A stretch of DNA of 20,923 nucleotides from JBBTSQ01 sp039795895 (GTDB taxonomy: Bacteria > Patescibacteriota > Minisyncoccia > Phycocordibacterales > JBAYGS01), in assembly GCA_039795895.1 (NCBI GenBank), contig JBDKKW010000014.1, forward strand, positions 1 to 20,923, in the 5' to 3' direction. A model generated the notes under the pieces. That model was not told the origin of the DNA and ran no database searches. It worked only from the letters and a program-made list of their open reading frames with translations. Positions 5,463-12,699 of this stretch are shown here, piece after piece (positions within the stretch are counted from its first letter, which is position 1; the number at the start of each line of letters is the position of its first letter). The position numbers were made by a program, and so were the translations under genes.

Positions 5463-7196
5463 CTAAAAGTCGAAGCCGTCATCGAGCAGCATCCGCGCCA
5501 GTCGAAGCTCATCGTATGAATATTTTTGCCCAAACTGTTCAAAGAGTGGTGTGAGTGCGTGAGTCTCTAGCTTTTTAAATAGTCCGTGAATAGTCGGCAA
5601 ATCTTTTGCGAGTGTAGCACTGACCAATCTACGTAATTCTTCTTTAGTAATCTCACCAATCGCCACCAATTTCTCAATATGATCAAATATCGTCTGATCT
5701 TTTAGATTACGCGCTTTGGCAATTTCAGAGGTAGTCTTCCCTTCTTTCCAAAAACCGAGAGTGATCATCTTGGTATCTGGCTTTTTCGCTTTTTCTCCAG
5801 GGACGCGAGTATTCGTATCGATTACGCCACCTGAGGCGAGCAAAAAGTTTCGATGCATTTTGGCAAGCTCACCTTCAGGTATTTTTGAAAATGCTTTCAC
5901 CGCTTCTTCGGATTGTGCCTGGAATAATTCATCTTTACCTAAAATCTCTGGATGCACCTGAAAAGCTCGCTCATTCCAGCCGAGCAAATACAACCCCGAT
6001 AGTCGCCGAACACGCGAGAGTGCCACATACCCTTGGCCATACTCAAAGACCTGCGACAAATCCATCACCGCTTCATCCAAGCTCATCCCCTGGCTTTTGT
6101 GTACCGTAATCGCCCACGCAAGGCGAAGCGGAACCTGCCGAATCTGCGCCTTGATTTTGCCATTTTCTTCGAGCGTCCACTCGAGTGGCTCAATGGTCAC
6201 CTTCCGACCACCACGTGTCTGAATCACCGGGTAGCCACTTCCCGCTTCAAACCGCACCACGGTGCCGAGCGTACCATTTACAAATCCATCCTTCTGACTA
6301 TTTTTGGTACACATTACTTCTGCGCCAATCTTTAACTGCAACAACTCTGGAGAGAGGCACCCTTTTTTTAAAATCGAAACCAATACTTCATGTCCAACCG
6401 AAGTCATCTGAAACGACTGCATCGTGTCAGAAATTTTTGAGAGCGTCGCATCATTAACCTGATCAACATTGAGATTGTGCGAAAAAAGCTTGGGTGCGTT
6501 TGTCGGAGCTTTGGTCGGAACGATTTTTCGCTTCTGTAGGTGCGCGAGGTGTTCACTCGTAAATGCATTGCGTCGAATCGCCGACAACACCGACAAAAAA
6601 TCTGTGTCATCCTGACGATACTGCTCGGTCAAATAGCACGTGAGCACCTTCGCCTCTTTCCAGCTTCGAGAATCACATGCAAAACGGGCTGGGGTAGCCT
6701 CTGGATCAATATCGACAAACAAATCCGCATCTTGGGCATCGCGACCAAATTCTTTGTCAGCCACTGGAGGCAGTTGAAAAAAGTCTCCAACAAACACCAC
6801 CTGCAGTCCACCGAAGGCCTCACTTTTCTGCTTCACTTCTCGACAGACCGCATCCACCATCGACAAGGTTTCCGGAGAGAGCATCGATACTTCATCAATC
6901 ACGAGCACTTTCGCACGACGAATACGCTTGGACACATATTCTCGTGACGCAATCGTATCCAAATCTTCAGCCGAAAGTCTTTTGCGAATCCCGATCCCAC
7001 TCCACGAATGAATCGTCATCCCACCGATGTGTGTCGCCGCAATTCCAGTCGATGCCGTAATCGCCACCTCTACCCCGTGGTCACACAAATACGACACATA
7101 CGCATTGATCGTGTGTGTCTTGCCCGCCCCCGGCTCGCCGGTGAGAAAGACATTGGCTCCGGTTTTGAGTATCGTGAGTGCTTCAGCTTGAGTCAT
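5463..7196 (-). CDS. Pif1-like ATP-dependent DNA helicase with C-terminal HTH
   Basis: Superfamily 1B 5'-3' helicase of the Pif1/RecD2 type. Walker A GEPGAGKT is at residues 20-27, followed by ITASTGIAATHIGGMTIHSW (motif Ia), Walker B VLVIDEVSML, GDFFQLPPV (motif III), the YRQ element LTEQYRQ, and at the far end LAWAITVHKSQGMSLDEAV (motif V) and GYVALSRVRRLSGLYL (motif VI). Beyond about residue 470 a winged-helix/HTH_40-like tail (FWKEGKTTSEIAKARNLKDQ) resembles the one at the end of RecQ-type helicases and probably binds DNA. At 577 residues it is complete. TATACT lies six bases before the ATG and there is no SD, so the mRNA is probably leaderless. Likely roles are replication-fork or recombination repair; the precise substrate cannot be read from sequence. 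Confidence 0.93.
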   Translation of the reverse strand: MTQAEALTILKTGANVFLTGEPGAGKTHTINAYVSYLCDHGVEVAITASTGIAATHIGGMTIHSWSGIGIRKRLSAEDLDTIASREYVSKRIRRAKVLVIDEVSMLSPETLSMVDAVCREVKQKSEAFGGLQVVFVGDFFQLPPVADKEFGRDAQDADLFVDIDPEATPARFACDSRSWKEAKVLTCYLTEQYRQDDTDFLSVLSAIRRNAFTSEHLAHLQKRKIVPTKAPTNAPKLFSHNLNVDQVNDATLSKISDTMQSFQMTSVGHEVLVSILKKGCLSPELLQLKIGAEVMCTKNSQKDGFVNGTLGTVVRFEAGSGYPVIQTRGGRKVTIEPLEWTLEENGKIKAQIRQVPLRLAWAITVHKSQGMSLDEAVMDLSQVFEYGQGYVALSRVRRLSGLYLLGWNERAFQVHPEILGKDELFQAQSEEAVKAFSKIPEGELAKMHRNFLLASGGVIDTNTRVPGEKAKKPDTKMITLGFWKEGKTTSEIAKARNLKDQTIFDHIEKLVAIGEITKEELRRLVSATLAKDLPTIHGLFKKLETHALTPLFEQFGQKYSYDELRLARMLLDDGFDF

Positions 7197-7202
7197 ACGG
7201 GT

Positions 7203-7208
7203 AGTATA
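7203..7208 (-). promoter_or_regulatory. -10 element of the helicase gene (leaderless)
   Basis: TATACT on the minus strand with six bases to the ATG. The -35 region (TTCGGT, 17-base spacer) is weak. Confidence 0.55.
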
Positions 7209-7222
7209 CCCCAGAGAGACAG

Positions 7223-7780
7223 CTAACCGAAGAACTTGGTGGCAATCAAACCAATCACTAGGATTCCTAAACTATTTGCCACAAAAGAAATCGGTACAAA
7301 CGTTCGCTCGTCGAGCTTTGATAATCCCAAAATAGCTACCCCGATTTCATCGGGCAGAGGCGAAGCAATTACTAGTGCACCCAAAAATGGAGCAAACCAC
7401 TTGAACGCAGTGGTGCGGAACAAATGCGGTAGCCGTCTTATTTTTGAGAGTTTGAGCAGAAAAGCCAAATCCTCAGACACCCGATCTTTAAAAAATCGAA
7501 ACATCACATAATCACCAGAAAGTGCCCCAAGACCTCCAATCACTGCAAGTAAATAAATATTGTTGTGCATCGCCAATTCGCCAAGCAACACTATCGCAAG
7601 TGGTGTCGTAAACACTGACGTAAAAAAGAGTCCAGCAACATACATAATCAATATGTTTGTTCTGCCTACAAAATCAACAAACGCATCCATCAATCCTGAA
7701 GCACCCAAAAGTAAAGCAATTGCGACGCTGAGTAAAATCAGTACTATATCTTCAAAAAAATGTTTTCGTTGTGCGAACAT
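7223..7780 (-). CDS. Polytopic membrane protein, family uncertain
   Basis: About five membrane helices can be seen: FEDIVLILLSVAIALLLGAS, ILIMYVAGLFFTSVFTTPLA, NIYLLAVIGGLGALSGDYVM, FLGALVIASPLPDEIGVAIL and SFVANSLGILVIGLIATKFF. The PLPDEIGVAILG and GDYVMFRFF segments recall DedA/VTT-type proteins, but the match is too weak for a firm call. A longer frame with a GTG start at 7807 is open; I prefer the ATG at 7780 (185 residues) because TATCAT lies six bases before it and the extra residues (MCGARYHYG) are unlike an N-terminus. It lies between the helicase and the glycosyltransferase genes on the same strand. Confidence 0.75.
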   Translation of the reverse strand: MFAQRKHFFEDIVLILLSVAIALLLGASGLMDAFVDFVGRTNILIMYVAGLFFTSVFTTPLAIVLLGELAMHNNIYLLAVIGGLGALSGDYVMFRFFKDRVSEDLAFLLKLSKIRRLPHLFRTTAFKWFAPFLGALVIASPLPDEIGVAILGLSKLDERTFVPISFVANSLGILVIGLIATKFFG

Positions 7781-7786
7781 ACCGTA

Positions 7787-7792
7787 ATGATA
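7787..7792 (-). promoter_or_regulatory. -10 element of the 185-residue membrane protein gene
   Basis: TATCAT on the minus strand, six bases before the ATG; TTGGAC 18 bases further upstream could be the -35. It fits a leaderless transcript. Confidence 0.45.
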
Positions 7793-7827
7793 CCTCGCCC
7801 CACACACTCAGTCCAAGGACACCCAAA

Positions 7828-8565
7828 CTAAGATCGAATGTCAGAGTATTCTTTGGTAAACGGTCTTTTTGCAAAAGTCATCCAGAGGTAATTTAACGCG
7901 TACTTACATCCCATTTTCACCAACCCTTCCTCAGCAAGCCGTCGTCCAGAGGTATACATCGGCAAGGCAAATGTCCACTGTATCTTTCCGATTGCATTGA
8001 GTCGACGACCAATATCACTATCTTCGCCATAAAAAGAAATCGCTGTATTGTATCCACCAATCTTTTCCAAGGCTTCCCTCCGAACCACATAATTCCCACC
8101 CTGCAAATTAGATTTGACATGGAGCAACACACTACTCACACCCTCAAACACATATCCAGCCATATAAAATAGTCTTATCCAAAAACGAGTAAGCGTCGAT
8201 AGATCGTAATAAATATAGGGACCACTCAATGCAAGTAGCGCACAGTCTTTGGTAAATCGAGCAAAAACAGTGTCTGGCCAACTTACCGGCATCAAGGTAT
8301 CTGCATCAATATTGGCGATGAGTTCTCCGGTTGAAGCGCTGAGTCCAGCCTTTCGTGCCCACACAATCCCCTTCTGCGATTCAAAGACCACTTTCACCTG
8401 CGGAAATGAACGAGCGATCTCCGCCGTCTTGTCAGTACTCGCATTGTCCACTACCACAATCTCTATGTCGTAGTGTTTTGACTCAGTGGCTCGAACAATC
8501 GACGTAAGACAAGCACCGATACGCTTCTCTTCGTTATATGCCGGAATCACAATGCTTAATTTCAT
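7828..8565 (-). CDS. Family 2 glycosyltransferase
   Basis: GT-A fold enzyme of GT2: the N-terminus LSIVIPAYNEEKRIGACL binds the sugar nucleotide, VVVDNASTDKTAEIA gives the first acidic motif, and NIDADTLMP holds the metal-binding DxD. NYVVRREALEKIGGYN and FYGEDSDIGRRL (the ED acceptor-site motif) complete the catalytic part. The C-terminal third has hydrophobic stretches that may touch the membrane, but no clear multi-helix anchor. It is a complete 245-residue protein starting seven bases after another GT2 gene, so both probably work on the same glycolipid or surface glycan. No SD. Donor and acceptor cannot be inferred. Confidence 0.92.
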   Translation of the reverse strand: MKLSIVIPAYNEEKRIGACLTSIVRATESKHYDIEIVVVDNASTDKTAEIARSFPQVKVVFESQKGIVWARKAGLSASTGELIANIDADTLMPVSWPDTVFARFTKDCALLALSGPYIYYDLSTLTRFWIRLFYMAGYVFEGVSSVLLHVKSNLQGGNYVVRREALEKIGGYNTAISFYGEDSDIGRRLNAIGKIQWTFALPMYTSGRRLAEEGLVKMGCKYALNYLWMTFAKRPFTKEYSDIRS

Positions 8566-8572
8566 ATAAACA

Positions 8573-9253
8573 TTACTTTACCATCAACCTCTTCAACATA
8601 ATAATTTGATACGCCGGCCCCCACACCGAAATGGTTTTAAGGATATCGAATAACATAAAAAACTCACCTTTGATTCCCCTCCAAAACCCCACCTTGGTTG
8701 CCTTGTACGGACTATCAACGTTGGGCCATTTTACAATCTTTACTCGACATCTATTTGCAATAATCAGACGATTTAAAAATACCTCAAAACCAAATCGACT
8801 CAGGGAGGGCACCTGCGTCAGATACGGTAGCAAGATGCCTTTCGGTAACACCCGCTCCCCTGAAATGTAGTCGATACCGATGGCGTGCCACGCCCTCGGG
8901 GCATTACGACGCAAACTAATACTCACCTCAGCCACACCAGAGAGTACCGGTGTAATCAGACTGGTAATATTTTCAGCGCTCAATCCCAACAAATCGGCAT
9001 CCAAGAAAAACACAAAGGTACCACTCGCCTGCGCGATACCATCGTACAAAGAAATGCTCTTGCCCTGATTATGTTTGTGAACAATGAGTCTTATTTTTTT
9101 AAATTCGGAGGCAATTTCTCCAGTGCCATCGACAGAGCCATCATCCACCACAATCACTTCATCGATCAGCGGGTGCACGGTCGCCACCTCAAGGACCGTC
9201 CTGATTCGTTTACCTTCGTTGTAGGCTGGAATAATACAGGAAATTTTTGTCAT
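8573..9253 (-). CDS. Family 2 glycosyltransferase (polyprenyl-phosphate type possible)
   Basis: GT2 enzyme: ISCIIPAYNEGKRI, DEVIVVDDGSVDGTGEIA and FVFFLDADLLGL (the DxD) are all present, plus ISGERVLPKG and a basic C-terminal part (VKIVKWPNVDSPYKATK). The layout resembles dolichyl/undecaprenyl-phosphate sugar transferases and glucosyl-3-phosphoglycerate synthase-like proteins. The frame is open up to 9337, but that would overlap the DedA gene by about 77 bases and add a non-homologous stretch, so the ATG at 9253 (226 residues, MTKISCIIPAYNEG) is the natural start. It begins seven bases after the DedA stop; no SD. Confidence 0.9.
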   Translation of the reverse strand: MTKISCIIPAYNEGKRIRTVLEVATVHPLIDEVIVVDDGSVDGTGEIASEFKKIRLIVHKHNQGKSISLYDGIAQASGTFVFFLDADLLGLSAENITSLITPVLSGVAEVSISLRRNAPRAWHAIGIDYISGERVLPKGILLPYLTQVPSLSRFGFEVFLNRLIIANRCRVKIVKWPNVDSPYKATKVGFWRGIKGEFFMLFDILKTISVWGPAYQIIMLKRLMVK

Positions 9254-9260
9254 AGAAAGA

Positions 9261-9851
9261 TTATGCATCAATTCGTAATCGAAGGCGTTTGATAGCGGTG
9301 TACACAAGGAAGCCCAGCAACACACCTCCGAGAACAAGCGTTACTCGCCCAGCCACATCATTGATTTGTACATACATCGTACTAAAGAAGTAACCCACAG
9401 CAATCAAAAGCCCCGACCACACCAATTGCCCAAGAAGATTAATACTCAAATATCGCACAAAAGGAATTTTTGATAACCCTGCCGTAAACAGCACCACCGC
9501 AGAAAAACCAAGACCGTTGGTAATTTTCGATACAAACAGAATCGCTGTGGTGTATCGATGAAAAAGATCTTGCACTTTTGTAATATGCTCCGGAGTAATA
9601 GCGAAACGCGCACCAAATCGAGTTACAAATCGGTATCCAAAATGATGTCCTGCATAATAAAACACAACATCCCCCACCACATCACCAAACATCAAGGTTA
9701 CGTACAGTGGCCAAAAACTAAAATAGCCCGCAAAAAGAAGTGCCCCCGAGGTGAGTGATACGAGCGGACCTTCCAGAATAGCAATAGGAAGCAGTGCGCC
9801 GTATACCAAAAGTGGATGAGCAACAACTAAAGCGAGAAGATATGCGTACAT
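9261..9851 (-). CDS. DedA/VTT-family membrane protein
   Basis: A 196-residue DedA-type integral membrane protein. DedA proteins are linked to transbilayer movement of phospholipids or undecaprenyl phosphate and to envelope homeostasis. Visible features: the early ILEGPLVSLTSGALLFAGY re-entrant segment, GDVVGDVVFYYAGHHFGYRF (the family G-D...Y..G pattern), and KITNGLGFSAVVLFTAGLSKIPFVRY followed by two more helices. In classical DedA the second half carries F-x-R-x-x-P; here the region reads FVSKITNGLG, so the conserved Arg is replaced. TATAAT lies 17 bases before the ATG, within the end of the upstream gene. It is the second gene in a PAP2-like/DedA/GT/GT series. Confidence 0.82.
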   Translation of the reverse strand: MYAYLLALVVAHPLLVYGALLPIAILEGPLVSLTSGALLFAGYFSFWPLYVTLMFGDVVGDVVFYYAGHHFGYRFVTRFGARFAITPEHITKVQDLFHRYTTAILFVSKITNGLGFSAVVLFTAGLSKIPFVRYLSINLLGQLVWSGLLIAVGYFFSTMYVQINDVAGRVTLVLGGVLLGFLVYTAIKRLRLRIDA

Positions 9852-9869
9852 AAAGTTATTGTTTTTGGA

Positions 9870-10517
9870 TTATATAAAAGCAAATTCTTTTTTAAACACA
9901 CGCTTCGCAATTTCAAAAATACCAAAAGAGATAAAGAACGCTGAGAATACATCAATCGAGTAGTGTAAATGCCCAAGAATCACCACCACCGAACCGACAA
10001 CCGAACAAATCAAGAAAAAATATCGCGCTTTAGGAAAATTCCAGAATACCAATGCAAGCAAAAAAGGAAAACCGGCGTGACCAGAGAAAAAAAGATCATT
10101 GCCTGAACTGAGCGTAAACACCACCTGTCGAATATGATGATCGTAATCGACATACTGATACATCGCTGCCCCTGGTGCAGCAAGATGAGTCAATATTGTA
10201 AACAAAGAACGCACCGTGAAAAAGAGTGCACTACTTCCGATGGTGAACGGAATATATTTTGGCTCATATAACAATACCAAGACAAGTAACACAACAAAAA
10301 GAAAAGCTCCTTGAAAAAAGATAAGGTTTACATTCATCACCGGTACATGGTCAAGCAACAGATCTGGTATCGGACTACCTGAATAGGTATCGACATACGT
10401 CTGCGCCCAGTGGGTCAGGAAGAGACTCAGAGAGAACAGTGCGCCACTCAAGAGTAGATTGAGTCTGATTGACTTATCAGCCCAAAAAACAAGATGTCTT
10501 TTAAAAATATCCTTCAT
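9870..10517 (-). CDS. PAP2-like protein related to sphingomyelin synthase (PAP2_C type)
   Basis: Six-helix membrane protein of 215 residues. The two catalytic signatures of the PAP2_C/sphingomyelin synthase-like group are clear: NDLFFSGHAGF (about residues 140-150, His147) and GHLHYSIDVFSAFF (His185 and Asp189), giving the His-His-Asp triad. Such enzymes transfer or hydrolyse phospho-head groups on lipids at the outer face of the membrane. Substrate is unknown; a lipid phosphatase, a phospho-alcohol transferase or undecaprenyl-PP phosphatase activity would all fit. TATAAT is eight bases before the ATG with no SD, so the mRNA is probably leaderless. It seems to be the first gene of the PAP2-DedA-GT2-GT2 unit. 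Confidence 0.85.
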   Translation of the reverse strand: MKDIFKRHLVFWADKSIRLNLLLSGALFSLSLFLTHWAQTYVDTYSGSPIPDLLLDHVPVMNVNLIFFQGAFLFVVLLVLVLLYEPKYIPFTIGSSALFFTVRSLFTILTHLAAPGAAMYQYVDYDHHIRQVVFTLSSGNDLFFSGHAGFPFLLALVFWNFPKARYFFLICSVVGSVVVILGHLHYSIDVFSAFFISFGIFEIAKRVFKKEFAFI

Positions 10518-10525
10518 AGTTATTG

Positions 10526-10531
10526 ATTATA
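10526..10531 (-). promoter_or_regulatory. -10 element of the PAP2-like operon
   Basis: Perfect TATAAT on the minus strand, eight bases before the ATG of the PAP2-like gene. No convincing -35 was found. Confidence 0.55.
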
Positions 10532-10554
10532 CTCCCTTTGGGTCTAATTTAAAG

Positions 10555-10725
10555 CTAGTAATCTTGACCCATCTTAAACCCGAGCCAAATCCCAATAATC
10601 CCCCCAACTGCTGTCAAAAGTACGGATGCTATCGACAAAAAAGTATCACCCCACAAACTAGGAATCAGTCCACCGATAGTCGACCCAACAAACATACCAA
10701 TCCAAACCAAAGATTTTGTATTCAT
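10555..10725 (-). CDS. Small two-helix membrane protein, 56 aa
   Basis: A short gene read directly on the minus strand: ATG at 10725, TAG at 10555-10557. The product starts MNTKSLVWIGMFVGSTIGG, has two hydrophobic helices (about residues 6-22 and 30-49) joined by a short LWGDTF loop, and ends GFKMGQDY. The composition and Gly pattern are those of a real small membrane protein. TAGACT with an extended TG lies six bases upstream, again with no SD. It fills the gap between apbE and the PAP2-like gene. Function unknown. Confidence 0.75.
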   Translation of the reverse strand: MNTKSLVWIGMFVGSTIGGLIPSLWGDTFLSIASVLLTAVGGIIGIWLGFKMGQDY

Positions 10726-10731
10726 ACAGTA

Positions 10732-10740
10732 AGTCTATCA
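10732..10740 (-). promoter_or_regulatory. Extended -10 of the 56-residue gene
   Basis: TGA-TAGACT on the minus strand, six bases before the ATG. It has the same close spacing as several other genes here. Confidence 0.4.
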
Positions 10741-10766
10741 CAGGGTAAAAAGTTCTCTTCCGATAT

Positions 10767-11645
10767 TCACTTATCGGATGATACAAACAACTCAGCAGAG
10801 AAATTCAACGATTTCTCAATCGAATGATCACTTCGAATCAATAAATACTCAAAAATATACGCATCAGTTAATACGTGCGCATCAACAAAAAATAAACAGG
10901 TAGTGAGTGCATCAGCGATAAGCGCCGTCTGTGCCACTACCCACACCGCAATAATATCTCTCGGTGAAGTCTTCGTATGCGGGTTGATAATATGCGTAAA
11001 ATTACCCCACGCACGACGATTACCCGCTGAGCCACACAGACTGGCATCTTTAAGCGAGCACACACCAAATACCTCCTTGGTATTTTCTGGATTCTCCAAC
11101 CCGACACGCAAAGGTGTCTTGTTTTTATGAAGCATATCCCCTCCTGCATCGACACAGTATTCAAAAATACCATTCGCTTCAAGCACCTGCCCAACCAAAT
11201 CAACCAAGTACCCCTTTCCCCCTGCCCCAAAATCGAGCAGTATTGGTTTTTTAATCACAAGAGTTGGATGCTGATATTCAAGTGCCTCATCCCACGACGG
11301 TGGCATCTCAAGCGCTTTTTTTTGACGCAAAGAATACTGTGCATCATACCCAGCATCAGCAAGCATATTCCCCACAAGTGGGGTAAAAAGCCCTCCGGTC
11401 CGCGTATATAAATCGGCGTATACCGACAGCATTAGTTGCGCGTCATCTGGCAATGTATACACTCCCGCTTGTTGCGACATCCGCGTCACTATCGAATCAC
11501 TTCGAAAACGGGAATAGGCCTGATCAAACACGGCAATGCGTTCTTGTATACACGCAAACACTCGCCTCTCTTCTTCTAAAGAAAGTGTGTGGTAGAGATC
11601 AATCTGCCACGTTGTCCCGATGGCTTGAAAATTAAACTGAGTCAT
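10767..11645 (-). CDS. apbE: FAD:protein FMN transferase (ApbE)
   Basis: ApbE cleaves FAD and attaches FMN through a phosphoester bond to a Thr/Ser of its target protein. The 292 residues contain the family marks in order: FQAIGTTWQIDLY, YSRFRSDS, LDFGAGGKGYLVD, CVDAGGDML, THIINPHTKT and IADALTTCLFF (metal and FAD site). The start at 11645 leaves no room for a signal peptide or lipobox, although many ApbE proteins are exported lipoproteins, so this one looks cytosolic. It lies 15 bases downstream of a gene with an FMN-binding domain that is the obvious substrate. No SD. Confidence 0.95.
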   Translation of the reverse strand: MTQFNFQAIGTTWQIDLYHTLSLEEERRVFACIQERIAVFDQAYSRFRSDSIVTRMSQQAGVYTLPDDAQLMLSVYADLYTRTGGLFTPLVGNMLADAGYDAQYSLRQKKALEMPPSWDEALEYQHPTLVIKKPILLDFGAGGKGYLVDLVGQVLEANGIFEYCVDAGGDMLHKNKTPLRVGLENPENTKEVFGVCSLKDASLCGSAGNRRAWGNFTHIINPHTKTSPRDIIAVWVVAQTALIADALTTCLFFVDAHVLTDAYIFEYLLIRSDHSIEKSLNFSAELFVSSDK

Positions 11646-11660
11646 AACAGGACCATCAAC

Positions 11661-12548
11661 CTACATCTGTGCCCGTGCTTTTATCTGCGCAAGTGCGTCA
11701 TTAAAACCAATTGGGGTAAGAGATGCACCAGATACTTTGGTAAGGTGGAGGTCAGCCAGCTTTTTTCCAATCACATATTGTTTATATCCTGAAATAAATC
11801 GATTCTGATATCGCTCCGAAGTTCGGTCATTTGCACCCGACACAACCTCACTATCTACCACAATATCTTTCGCAAGTGTGACCGTAACCGAAACCGTATC
11901 CCCACCTCCAGGAGACATATATGAACCGGTTGCAGAGTAAGTACCATCTTTGTACACAGAGCTTGGTTGCTTTTTGGTATCAACAGGAACCTGGGACACT
12001 TGAGTATTTGTTGTATCTGGAAGACCAGACGTAGTTTGTGACTCAGCTGAGACTTCAGGTACTTTTTTTCCTGAAAACAGAGTAATAAGTATGATAATCA
12101 AAAGTGTTACCCCGCCCACCCAAAGACCCCTATTCGAAGTATGAGATTCTTCTTTGTTTTGTACACACAACAGATCTGGCCCATTTAGACTCACTACTAG
12201 TATGGCTACGGCCAATCCAAAATCACGCACTCCGATTTCTCCATATCCAACCACCCACATAATATCGAAGAGGTGTAATGAAAGAAGGAGCGCACTTAGT
12301 CTGGTCTGCCAACCAAACAACATTAGTGTACCGAAGAGTAGCTCAAAAAGTGCATTAAGATATACAAGCGTAACAGCACTTAGATGTGTCATTGTTACCA
12401 CAGAGTCAGGTATGTACGCTGTCCACAACCCCACATACAATACCTGTTGTATACCGAACCACAGAATTACTATCGCCATTCCAAGGCGAAGCACCACATT
12501 TGAGTGTCGTTCAAAAAAAGCAATGAGTGATTTTATTTTTTGCATCAT
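11661..12548 (-). CDS. DoxX-like membrane protein fused to an FMN-binding domain
   Basis: Residues 1-150 hold four membrane helices of DoxX/DoxD character (VVLRLGMAIVILWFGIQQVL, ALFELLFGTLMLFGWQTRL, LLSLHLFDIMWVVGYGEIG, VRDFGLAVAILVVSLNGPDL). A fifth helix (LWVGGVTLLIIILITLF), a Ser/Thr-rich linker and an FMN-binding domain follow (YKDGTYSATGSYMSPGGGD ... VVSGANDRTSERYQNRF). The C-terminus has the flavinylation motif SGASLT (Thr278 the likely FMN acceptor) in VSGASLTPIGFNDAL. With a positive N-terminus and five helices the FMN domain should face outside, making this a membrane-bound extracytoplasmic flavin carrier. The next gene is apbE. TATAGT lies 11 bases before the ATG; no SD. Confidence 0.88.
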   Translation of the reverse strand: MMQKIKSLIAFFERHSNVVLRLGMAIVILWFGIQQVLYVGLWTAYIPDSVVTMTHLSAVTLVYLNALFELLFGTLMLFGWQTRLSALLLSLHLFDIMWVVGYGEIGVRDFGLAVAILVVSLNGPDLLCVQNKEESHTSNRGLWVGGVTLLIIILITLFSGKKVPEVSAESQTTSGLPDTTNTQVSQVPVDTKKQPSSVYKDGTYSATGSYMSPGGGDTVSVTVTLAKDIVVDSEVVSGANDRTSERYQNRFISGYKQYVIGKKLADLHLTKVSGASLTPIGFNDALAQIKARAQM

Positions 12549-12559
12549 TTTACAATACT

Positions 12560-12589
12560 ACTATAGATATATACGTATCATCCAGTCAA
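12560..12589 (-). promoter_or_regulatory. Promoter of the DoxX-FMN/apbE pair
   Basis: Minus strand TTGACT (12584-12589), 18-base spacer, TATAGT (12560-12565). The ATG at 12548 is about 5 nt from the predicted transcript start. Confidence 0.7.
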
Positions 12590-12642
12590 AATGGTGCATA
12601 ACAAAGAAGAAACCGATCTTTGCGTTGTGCTCATTATTTTTA

Positions 12643-12681
12643 TCATGTTGGGTTGGTCAGGAGTTTTTTGCTGTTGTTCAT
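12643..12681 (-). other. Possible 12-codon peptide ORF
   Basis: On the minus strand GGGAG, five bases, then an ATG that reads MNNSKKLLTNPT and stops. The SD-like sequence is unusual here, and the ORF lies between the tRNA-His trailer and the DoxX-FMN promoter. It could be a leader peptide or chance; I see no attenuator that would settle it. Confidence 0.25.
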
Positions 12682-12699
12682 AAAGTCTCCCAACTCAAA

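Noticed and set aside
9261..9337. Upstream extension of the GT2 protein to 9337
   Set aside because: It would overlap the DedA coding region and adds residues unrelated to GT2; the family N-terminus begins at 9253.
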